Source of the DNA: Paenibacillus alvei DSM 29
GTDB taxonomy: Bacteria > Bacillota > Bacilli > Paenibacillales > Paenibacillaceae
NCBI RefSeq assembly: GCF_000293805.1
Contig: NZ_AMBZ01000003.1
Span: 434,001 to 498,000, forward strand
Reading direction: 5' to 3'
Length of the DNA: 64,000 bases
Made by a program: the position numbers and the translations under genes. Within the stretch, counting starts at the first letter, position 1; every line of letters begins with the position of its first letter. Shown here piece by piece: positions 57,593 through 64,000 of this stretch. The notes under the pieces were generated by a model. The model saw only the letters and a list, made by a program, of their open reading frames with translations, was not told the origin of the DNA and ran no database searches.

Positions 57593-58273
57593 ATGAATGA
57601 AAGGCAAGCAAGGGCTGAACGTCAGGGCAAGCGCACTGATCCGTTATCGTTTTCTGTTCAAATTGGCTTTTTTGCTGGACTAATATGGGGAGCGATTCGG
57701 TGGTTCGCCTATACTTTCCACTTTACATCGGTAATTCCGGGGATGATTGTAGAGCCGTTCTATCCGCATAAGTATCTCATGACACTTCAGGGTCAATTTG
57801 TAGGGTGGGGAGGATTCATTTTATTTTCCATTGCAGCTACCATTGTATATACTCTTATGCTGCGCAAGGTACCAGGCCCGATACCTGGCATTGTTTTTGG
57901 GATCGTATGGTGGATTCTATTGTATGTTGCGCCTGGGCCTCTGCTTGGCCTCGCGCCTCCGGCATGGAAGACAACGTGGAATACGATATGGACTGAATCT
58001 TGTATCATGCTCGTCTGGGGGCTGTTCATCGGCTATACAGTTGCTACTGAATTCAATAATGAGCAGGAGCGCGAGCCAGATCATGCGGAGCGATTACACA
58101 TGAAAGGTGGGTCGGGGTATACAGGCGATAATGCGCAGCATTCTACTGGATCTGGCGGCGATAATTCTGGTATTCTGCCAAACAGCGGTGTTGTACATTC
58201 GTCAGACAACGTGGAATCCGAGAGGGAAGGTTCTGCTTTTCAAGAACGAAGGGATCCGAAACCGCTCATGTAA
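57593..58273 (+). CDS. yqhR: YqhR-family membrane protein
   Basis: The 226-residue protein has four predicted membrane helices (about residues 20-150; [65 protein letters not shown]) and a hydrophilic, Gly/Ser/Asp-rich tail of about 70 residues that looks disordered. It matches YqhR by domain layout and place between yqhQ and aroQ. The ATG at 57593 lies six bases after GGAGGA (57581..57586). Its function is unknown. Confidence 0.8.
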   Translation: MNERQARAERQGKRTDPLSFSVQIGFFAGLIWGAIRWFAYTFHFTSVIPGMIVEPFYPHKYLMTLQGQFVGWGGFILFSIAATIVYTLMLRKVPGPIPGIVFGIVWWILLYVAPGPLLGLAPPAWKTTWNTIWTESCIMLVWGLFIGYTVATEFNNEQEREPDHAERLHMKGGSGYTGDNAQHSTGSGGDNSGILPNSGVVHSSDNVESEREGSAFQERRDPKPLM

Positions 58274-58389
58274 CGAAATGCGTGATCTCATGCGGGATTT
58301 GCTGTATTGACGCTTCTCATTTTCTGCATCGTATGTTAAAATACGTGAGGATTCGTCTGTTGACGGTACGCTTGAGAGGTGGAATCATC

Positions 58390-58854
58390 ATGGCTTGTTA
58401 CTTGTTATTGAACGGACCGAACTTGAATATGCTCGGCATTCGCGAGCCTGGTGTCTACGGGAGCGAATCGTTGGCTGCGATTGAAGCACGGCTTACAGAG
58501 ATGGCTGCATCTTGGGGCGTTACCCTGGAATCCTTCCAAAGCAACCATGAAGGGGCGCTCATAGACCGTATCCATGAGGCATATGGGACATGCGACGGTA
58601 TTGTAATCAATCCGGGGGCACTTACGCATTACAGCTATGCGCTGAGAGATGCATTAAGCGCCGTCCGCATTCCGACAGTGGAAGTTCATATGTCCAACAT
58701 ACATAAGCGGGAAGAGTTTCGACACGTATCTGTAACTGCACCTGTAGTGGTAGGGCAGATTGCGGGATTCGGAGCATTAAGCTATGAGTTGGGATTGTCT
58801 GCTCTGCACCAATATGTGTCTTCATTACGGACAGAAGGTCAATCTCAAGAGTGA
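58390..58854 (+). CDS. aroQ: 3-dehydroquinate dehydratase, type II
   Basis: The 154-residue type II enzyme converts 3-dehydroquinate to 3-dehydroshikimate in the shikimate pathway. The catalytic Tyr is in GVYGS near residue 22, the Asn-Pro-Gly-Ala substrate loop is [13 protein letters not shown], and [16 protein letters not shown] carries the catalytic His/Arg region. The ATG at 58390 has GAGAGGTGG upstream, and the longer frame from 58282 is not supported. It corresponds to yqhS in B. subtilis and leads into yqhT. Confidence 0.95.
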   Translation: MACYLLLNGPNLNMLGIREPGVYGSESLAAIEARLTEMAASWGVTLESFQSNHEGALIDRIHEAYGTCDGIVINPGALTHYSYALRDALSAVRIPTVEVHMSNIHKREEFRHVSVTAPVVVGQIAGFGALSYELGLSALHQYVSSLRTEGQSQE

Positions 58855-58887
58855 CGGAACAATGCAAAGTCGGGAGATGATGAGAAG

Positions 58888-59964
58888 ATGAGCCAATCAC
58901 GTTTGACTCGTTTAAGAGAAGCAATGGGAACGAAAGGCTTGGAAGCCATGTTCATCACAAGTGCGGTGAACCGTCGTTACATGACAGGATTTACAGGTTC
59001 ATCCGGCTATGTGCTGATAACGCAGAATCGTGCAGTGCTGATGACGGATTTCCGTTATATGACTCAGGCGCCGCAGCAAGCTGTGGACTTTGAGGTTATA
59101 GAACACGGCGCGAAGATGACAGATACGCTGAAGCAGCTTTTGTCTGACATGAAGATCAGTCGTCTTGGATTCGAACAGGATCACGTGGCATTCGCAACAT
59201 ATACAGGGTATCAATCTCAGCTTGAAAGTATCGAGCTTGTGCCTGTAAGCGGGCTGATCGAAGATCTTCGCATGATTAAGGATGAGGGAGAATTGGCCAT
59301 CATGCGCGAGGCCGCACAGCTTGCAGATCGTACATTCAGCCATATTCTGGGCTTCCTCAAACCAGGTGTATCCGAGAAGGATATCGCACTTGAAATGGAG
59401 TTCTTCATGCGCAAGAACGGAGCAACATCGAGCTCTTTCGATACGATCGTTGCATCTGGCGAGCGATCCGCATTGCCGCACGGTGTTGCAAGTGACCGTA
59501 TCATCCAAGGCAACGAATTCATTAAGCTTGACTTTGGTGCTTTGTACAACGGGTATTGCTCAGATATTACTCGTACTGTTGTTCTAGGCAAGCCGACAGA
59601 CAAGCATCATGAAATTTATAATATTGTGCTTGAAGCGCAGTTGAATGCACTTCAACATATCCGTCCTGGAATGACTGGACGCGAGGCGGATGCCTTGACT
59701 CGTGACATCATTAAGAGTTATGGATATGGTGACCACTTTGGACACAGCACCGGCCATGGCTTGGGCATGGAAGTTCATGAATATCCAAGGCTGGCTTTCG
59801 GAAGCGATACGGTGTTAACTCCCGGTATGACCGTTACGGTGGAGCCTGGCATTTATATTCCAGGATTCGGCGGTGTACGTATCGAAGACGATATTGTGAT
59901 TACGGAAGACGGGATTGAAATAATAACACAATCAACGAAACAACTGCTCGTATTAGACATGTAG
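58888..59964 (+). CDS. yqhT: M24-family Xaa-Pro aminopeptidase (YqhT-like)
   Basis: The 358-residue metallopeptidase has a creatinase-type N-terminal domain (residues 1-125) and a pita-bread M24 domain. The two-metal ligands are visible: Asp in [18 protein letters not shown], His in [14 protein letters not shown], and Glu in [11 protein letters not shown] and RIEDDIVI. It removes N-terminal residues before proline in the cytoplasm. The ATG at 58888 has GGGAGATGATGAG upstream. It lies between aroQ and efp as in B. subtilis. EF-P handles proline stretches, so the pairing with a proline peptidase is interesting but unproven. Confidence 0.92.
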   Translation: MSQSRLTRLREAMGTKGLEAMFITSAVNRRYMTGFTGSSGYVLITQNRAVLMTDFRYMTQAPQQAVDFEVIEHGAKMTDTLKQLLSDMKISRLGFEQDHVAFATYTGYQSQLESIELVPVSGLIEDLRMIKDEGELAIMREAAQLADRTFSHILGFLKPGVSEKDIALEMEFFMRKNGATSSSFDTIVASGERSALPHGVASDRIIQGNEFIKLDFGALYNGYCSDITRTVVLGKPTDKHHEIYNIVLEAQLNALQHIRPGMTGREADALTRDIIKSYGYGDHFGHSTGHGLGMEVHEYPRLAFGSDTVLTPGMTVTVEPGIYIPGFGGVRIEDDIVITEDGIEIITQSTKQLLVLDM

Positions 59965-60070
59965 TGACGGGCGCAGCTCAGTCCGATATCTAACCGGTAG
60001 CGTAACTGAGCATCGAACGTATTTCATTACTGTTAATCGGGGTTGCCATGCATGTAGGAGGGAATTTAGA

Positions 60071-60628
60071 GTGATTTCAGTAAACGATTTTAAAACAGGT
60101 TTGACGGTAGAAGTGGATGGAGATATTTTTACGGTTCTGGATTTCCAACACGTTAAGCCAGGTAAAGGCGCTGCGTTCGTACGCTCCAAATTGAAAAACT
60201 TGCGCAACGGCAACGTTACAGAGAAAACGTTCCGTGCAGGTGAAACAATCGGCCGTGCGCAAATCGATAACCGTGAAGTACAATACTTGTACAACAGTGG
60301 CGACGAGTATACATTCATGGACAATGAATCTTATGATCAATTCTCTTTGGACAAGAATCAATTGGAATGGGAATTGAACTTCTTGAAAGACAACATGATC
60401 GTTAACATTGTAAGCTATCAAGGTGAAATCCTTGGTATCAATATGCCGAATAACGTTGAATTGAAAGTTGTTGAAACAGAGCCAGGCGTAAAAGGCAACA
60501 CGGCTCAAGGTGCAACGAAAAACGCTACAGTGGAAACTGGCTTGAACGTTCAAGTTCCACTCTTCATTAACGAAGGCGATGTTCTACTTATCGATACACG
60601 CGAAGGTAAATACATCTCTCGTGCTTAA
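60071..60628 (+). CDS. efp: Translation elongation factor P
   Basis: The 185-residue EF-P rescues ribosomes stalled on polyproline. It has the three-barrel layout: KOW-like N-terminal domain with the modification-loop segment [11 protein letters not shown] near residue 29, and two OB domains ending in [16 protein letters not shown]. The loop Lys of the family (PGKG) is present. Start is GTG at 60071 behind GGAGGG. It follows yqhT by about 105 bases. Confidence 0.96.
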   Translation: MISVNDFKTGLTVEVDGDIFTVLDFQHVKPGKGAAFVRSKLKNLRNGNVTEKTFRAGETIGRAQIDNREVQYLYNSGDEYTFMDNESYDQFSLDKNQLEWELNFLKDNMIVNIVSYQGEILGINMPNNVELKVVETEPGVKGNTAQGATKNATVETGLNVQVPLFINEGDVLLIDTREGKYISRA

Positions 60629-60652
60629 TAGTTGAATATGCTATTTTAAATC

Positions 60653-60686
60653 AAGCTCTGAATGCTTTATGCATTCAGAGCTTTTT
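60653..60686 (+). terminator. Intrinsic terminator of efp
   Basis: AAGCTCTGAATG (60653..60664) pairs with CATTCAGAGCTT, followed by five T. Confidence 0.9.
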
Positions 60687-60780
60687 CAATTTAAAGTACC
60701 ACAATGGAAAAAATGTGCTATAATATGCTACTAAAAGAAAGTGCAAGCATTTCTATTTCATAGGGTGGGAGTGAGTCAGT

Positions 60781-62034
60781 GTGGCAGTATACGTCATGAA
60801 ATTCGGAGGCAGCTCGGTAGGGAATATTGATAGAATGAAGCGGGTTGCCAAACGAATCGTAGAAAAAAAAGAAGAAGGCCACCAGTGTGTTGTTGTTGTA
60901 TCAGCAATGGGAGACACGACAGACGAATTAATCGATCAATCTAAACGCTTGAATGAGAATCCTCCTGCGCGTGAAATGGATATGCTGCTCACGACAGGCG
61001 AGCAAATATCAGTTGCACTGTTATCTATGGCCATTCATCAAATTGGGCATCAAGCAGTATCGATGACCGGGTGGCAAGCAGGCTTCCGTACAGACGGTAC
61101 ATTTGGCAAGGCGCGTATTGTCGACATTCAAGCGGAGCGAGTAAAACAGGCCTTGAATCAAGGTCAAATTGTAATCGTAGCTGGATTCCAAGGCATGTCT
61201 GAGGATGGAGAGATTACGACATTAGGCCGTGGAGGCTCTGATACAACTGCCGTCGCGCTGGCCGCTGCCATTCAGGCGGATGTGTGTGAAATCTATACGG
61301 ATGTGGACGGCATTTATTCTACAGATCCGCGAATCGTAAGCTGTGCCCGCAAGCTGAAGGAAATATCCTATGACGAGATGCTGGAGCTGGCTCACCTCGG
61401 AGCAGCGGTGCTGCACCCGCGTGCAGTTGAATATGCGAAGCACAATTCAGTGTGTTTAGTTGTTCGATCCAGCTTTACCTACAATGGGGGAACGATCGTG
61501 AAGGAGGAAGCAACAATGGAACAGGGTGTAGTCGTTAGCGGCATCGCATATGATAAAAATGTAGCGCGTATTAGCATTTTGGGCGTTGCTGATTTGCCAG
61601 GAGTATTGGCTAATGTGTTCGGAGCGCTTGCCGATGAACAAATAGATGTTGACATTATTGTACAGAGTGGCGTATTGAACGGTGAAGCCGACTTCTCCTT
61701 TACGACAGCGCTTGCTGATTGCGAGCGGGCAGTTGCAGTCATTGAGAACATTCGCAGCGAGGTTCCGTACCGTCAGGTCACATCAGAACGGGATTTAGTA
61801 AAAATCTCGATTGTAGGTGCAGGTATGGTCAGCCACCCGGGTGTTGCAGCTAAAATGTTCAACATTATTTCCAAAACCGGAGTCAGCATTAAAATGGTGA
61901 GTACTTCTGAAATCAAAGTATCCTGTGTTGTGGCAGCGGACAACTTACATGAGATTATTCGTGCTCTTCATACAGGCTATGGCTTGGACTCCTTGGAAGA
62001 AGCATTCGTTGGTGGCCCGAAAGAGCGAAGATAA
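60781..62034 (+). CDS. lysC: Aspartate kinase (with internal beta-subunit start)
   Basis: The 417-residue kinase phosphorylates aspartate at the head of the lysine/threonine/methionine/diaminopimelate pathway. It has KFGGSSVGN at the N-terminus, the catalytic region TTLGRGGSDTTAVA near residue 147, and two C-terminal ACT regulatory domains (from about residue 260). Start is GTG at 60781 behind GGGTGGGAG. An ATG at codon 246 (61516) has a strong AAGGAGGAA, so a separate small subunit is likely, as in B. subtilis LysC. No lysine riboswitch was seen in the short leader. Confidence 0.95.
   Translation: MAVYVMKFGGSSVGNIDRMKRVAKRIVEKKEEGHQCVVVVSAMGDTTDELIDQSKRLNENPPAREMDMLLTTGEQISVALLSMAIHQIGHQAVSMTGWQAGFRTDGTFGKARIVDIQAERVKQALNQGQIVIVAGFQGMSEDGEITTLGRGGSDTTAVALAAAIQADVCEIYTDVDGIYSTDPRIVSCARKLKEISYDEMLELAHLGAAVLHPRAVEYAKHNSVCLVVRSSFTYNGGTIVKEEATMEQGVVVSGIAYDKNVARISILGVADLPGVLANVFGALADEQIDVDIIVQSGVLNGEADFSFTTALADCERAVAVIENIRSEVPYRQVTSERDLVKISIVGAGMVSHPGVAAKMFNIISKTGVSIKMVSTSEIKVSCVVAADNLHEIIRALHTGYGLDSLEEAFVGGPKERR
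61501..62034 (+). CDS. lysC: Internal in-frame beta subunit of aspartate kinase
   Basis: AAGGAGGAA (61501..61509) stands seven bases before ATG at 61516, which is codon 246 of lysC. The B. subtilis enzyme makes its 163-residue beta subunit from an internal start at the same codon. The product here would be 172 residues, carrying only the ACT regulatory domains. The feature span includes the ribosome-binding site. Confidence 0.75.
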   Translation, partial: KEEATMEQGVVVSGIAYDKNVARISILGVADLPGVLANVFGALADEQIDVDIIVQSGVLNGEADFSFTTALADCERAVAVIENIRSEVPYRQVTSERDLVKISIVGAGMVSHPGVAAKMFNIISKTGVSIKMVSTSEIKVSCVVAADNLHEIIRALHTGYGLDSLEEAFVGGPKERR

Positions 62035-62064
62035 CAAACTCTATAAACAAAGTTAAAAATCACA

Positions 62065-62526
62065 TTAGAATTTATCAATAATCCATCTGCTAATGTATAG
62101 CAATAGAGCGGTTATACCGGCAGCCATTAATGGCCCTACCGGTATGCCGCGCAGTAGGACGATCCCGATGATTGAACCGGCTACAAGGCCGACAATCATT
62201 TGTGGATCGTTTTTTAGTAATTCCAAACCTTTGCCATTCATAGAGGTAGCAATGGCGCCGCCCGCAAGAGCCATCATGCCCGGCCAAGAGGATAGCGCGG
62301 ACCATAGGTCATGGGTGGTGATCCGTTCTGCGGCAAAAGGGACGAGCACGGCAATCGTAAGAAATAACAGCCCGAATTCCAACCCCCTACGTTCAATAGT
62401 AGGGAGATAGCGCTCCAAGTGGACAAGCTTAACGATGAGCAGAATACAGGCAGCAGTTGTAATAATTGAAGATCGGCTGATGAGACCTATGAGGATGAGT
62501 GTTACGAGTACGAATTCACCATTCAT
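62065..62526 (-). CDS. DUF441 family membrane protein (YtwI-like)
   Basis: The 153-residue protein has four to five predicted helices, with the DUF441 pattern [21 protein letters not shown] near the N-terminus and [21 protein letters not shown] near the C-terminus. DUF441 members are integral membrane proteins of unknown function, widely found in Bacillota. The ATG at 62526 follows AGAGGAGC. It lies convergent to lysC without a clear terminator between them. It is upstream of nothing obviously related. Confidence 0.85.
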   Translation of the reverse strand: MNGEFVLVTLILIGLISRSSIITTAACILLIVKLVHLERYLPTIERRGLEFGLLFLTIAVLVPFAAERITTHDLWSALSSWPGMMALAGGAIATSMNGKGLELLKNDPQMIVGLVAGSIIGIVLLRGIPVGPLMAAGITALLLYISRWIIDKF

Positions 62527-62660
62527 GTATCATGCTCCTCTGGAGAGAGTTGTTCACACTATCGCGCATATGTACAGCGGTCATTTTCAATGTATGAACA
62601 AGCCCCTCTGCTTTAGAACATGGACTGGCTGTCATCAAGTTCAAGTTCTCAATTGTAAGG

Positions 62661-63388
62661 CTACTCGAAAAGGAACGGCTTCATTGTGTGATTTTCTGTG
62701 AGGATGGGAACGAGTGTATATGCATTGACGGATGAACAGAACTCGACATCTTTCGCAAAGCCAAGTTTACATAATCTTTTGCCGCCGGAACATTGGTGAA
62801 GCGCCTCTGGTATGCGATCTGCATAAAATTGATAGGAGCTGTAGACGGTATATCCAATATCGTTCACGGTTAGATCGCTCCAGCTGCCAATACAACGTTG
62901 AAGCTCAGTGATAATAAGACCTGCACATAGACCATCCTCGAAGGCAAATTCATCCTGCGCCCCAGAGCAGAGCAATGCGACATCTTTGCGCAGCTTACAG
63001 GCGGCATATGCGGTCGCTTGTGCATTAATGATAGCTCCGGCCAATATATAATCTGCCTTCAATGCTTTTTGGATGGCCCTCGTACCATTCGAGGTTGTCA
63101 GCACGACTCGTTTACCCTCGATGTCGTTCGTCATATATTCATAAGGGGAGTTCCCAGCAGCGAATCCTGTTATTTTTTGCAGAATCGTTCTCCGCCTAAT
63201 ACATCCTCGTCTTTCGCAATTTGTTTCGCTAGAGATACCGTATCAACGGGAACGACACCGCTGGCGCCATGCTGGAGTGCTGTCACGATTGTACTTGTTG
63301 CACGCAGTACGTCGATTACGATTACTGTCCGGTGCGTCAAGTCAATGACTCGAGCTTCGTTTACGCTAGGGATGACATCGATGTGCAT
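62661..63388 (-). pseudogene. comB: 2-phosphosulfolactate phosphatase ComB, frameshifted
   Basis: The frame from 63388 carries MHIDVIPSVNEARVIDL and IDVLRATSTIVTAL, and ends after GERFCKK. Adding one A to the A6 run at 63173..63178 extends it through TGFAAGNSPYEYMTN into the second frame (63134..62661) with LTTSNGTRAI, about 242 residues. ComB removes phosphate from 2-phosphosulfolactate to give sulfolactate, which is a spore component in B. subtilis (YitC). The ATG at 63388 has GAGGGGGG upstream. It follows comA by 42 bases. If the break is real, sulfolactate production would stop. Confidence 0.85.
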
Positions 63389-63430
63389 GTTGGTTCCCCC
63401 CTCTTTTTTATTGTTCTCATTTATCAACCA

Positions 63431-64000
63431 TTAGATCATGTAATGAGACTGAACCATGGCACTCATCGTGTCTGAACGGAGCCCTCTGCGCAGTGCTTCG
63501 AAGGCAAGAATATCATGTGGAGATACGTTGCCGATATTCGCATCTAGACCAATGGTTCGTAAGATTTCGACCTGTTGGTCCTTCTGTGGTGCTTCCCACA
63601 TCAATCGATTAGGCGTGTGAACTGATGCAGCAATCTGTTGGACTAGTGTGGTGTCACAACTACCGACGCAATCAAATACGCCTACTCCCACACCGGATTC
63701 TCTTCCTTCTAGTGTCATCCATTCCGCTCCGTGTGCTAGATCTTCTGAAAATGTATTTACGATATCGTGAAGGACAAAGGGGGAGGAATTATCCTTTTTT
63801 CCATACTCTGTACAAACAAGAAGTCCTTCCTCGCAAGCGCGACGGATGAGTGCATTACGCTCCTTGCGTGACAAGGTGATTGTGCCGTCTGATACTTCAA
63901 CGCCAGTAAAACCAGTCTCTCTCATCATATGAAAAAAAGCATCTACCATGCCTTGCGCGACAGCAATTTCTAAAAACGTACCTCCGGGAATAACAATCAC
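63431..64000 (-). CDS. comA: Phosphosulfolactate synthase ComA (partial)
   Basis: The visible 189 residues are the C-terminal part of ComA; the start lies beyond the window edge. ComA joins phosphoenolpyruvate and sulfite to give 2-phosphosulfolactate. Matching segments include GFTGVEVSDGTI, AHGAEWMTLEGRESG, LMWEAPQKDQQV and NIGNVSPHDILAFEALRRGL. It is the first gene of a comA-comB operon. B. subtilis carries the same pair as yitD-yitC for spore sulfolactate. Confidence 0.9.
   Translation of the reverse strand: MIVIPGGTFLEIAVAQGMVDAFFHMMRETGFTGVEVSDGTITLSRKERNALIRRACEEGLLVCTEYGKKDNSSPFVLHDIVNTFSEDLAHGAEWMTLEGRESGVGVGVFDCVGSCDTTLVQQIAASVHTPNRLMWEAPQKDQQVEILRTIGLDANIGNVSPHDILAFEALRRGLRSDTMSAMVQSHYMI

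Noticed and set aside
60629..60780. Possible lysine riboswitch before lysC
   Set aside because: The gap is only about 150 bases, part of which is the efp terminator, and no L-box sequence blocks were found.

Overview
The window looks like a chromosomal segment of a spore-forming, facultatively anaerobic Bacillota of the Paenibacillus type. This is inferred from gene content. The signs are secreted proteins with copper-amine-oxidase-like N-terminal domains, a YesM/YesN sugar-sensing pair, a DUF4855 protein, a Bacillus-type Fnr with a C-terminal cysteine cluster, sulfolactate (ComA/ComB) genes, T-box and yybP-ykoY riboswitches, and a gene block that matches the Bacillus subtilis order mntR-yqhO-yqhP-yqhQ-yqhR-yqhS(aroQ)-yqhT-efp. 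No tRNA, rRNA, insertion sequence, phage or CRISPR array was seen.

Layout. 0-15 kb: a DegV lipid-binding protein, a membrane protein next to a PP2C phosphatase, MsrAB, a Mn riboswitch driving a TerC-family protein, alpha-galactosidase MelA with a divergent AraC regulator, a two-gene operon of small unknown membrane proteins, a broken NhaC antiporter, a LacI regulator, a GNAT acetyltransferase, ribokinase and a broken CapA-type protein. 15-22 kb: HxlR regulator, second DegV, and a complete BceRS-BceAB antimicrobial-peptide detoxification module with a BceR-type operator, followed by a lipoprotein. 22-31 kb: alpha-L-fucosidase, then a fermentation module of fnr (frameshifted), adhE, pflB and pflA whose promoters carry FNR boxes. 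31-42 kb: a carbohydrate locus of DUF4855 protein, binding-protein ABC transporter, YesMN two-component system and a GH3/NagZ hydrolase. 42-53 kb: a copper-amine-oxidase-like/PKD secreted protein, zur-yidD, T-box-metG, uppP, znuACB under a Zur box, ccdA and mntR. 53-64 kb: a GHL10 secreted protein, yqhO to efp, lysC with an internal start, a DUF441 protein and the sulfolactate genes comB and comA (comA runs off the window).

Metal homeostasis recurs: a Mn riboswitch with TerC, zur with znuACB, and mntR. Cell-envelope stress (bceRSAB, uppP) and carbohydrate use (melA, fucosidase, NagZ locus) are the other themes. The adhE and pflB promoters each have a perfect TGTGA-N6-TCACA site at the same distance from a TACAAT -10 box, so Fnr encoded next door very probably switches them on without oxygen.

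The most unusual feature is a set of single-base losses. At least eight genes (nhaC, capA, fnr, the DUF4855 gene, the sugar-binding protein gene twice, yqhP, yqhQ, comB) are each cut into two reading frames. Adding one base to an A/T run, in nearly all cases a coding-strand poly(A) tract of 5-7, restores a full-length family-like protein. Homopolymer sequencing or assembly error is the simplest explanation; real mutation or transcriptional slippage is the alternative.
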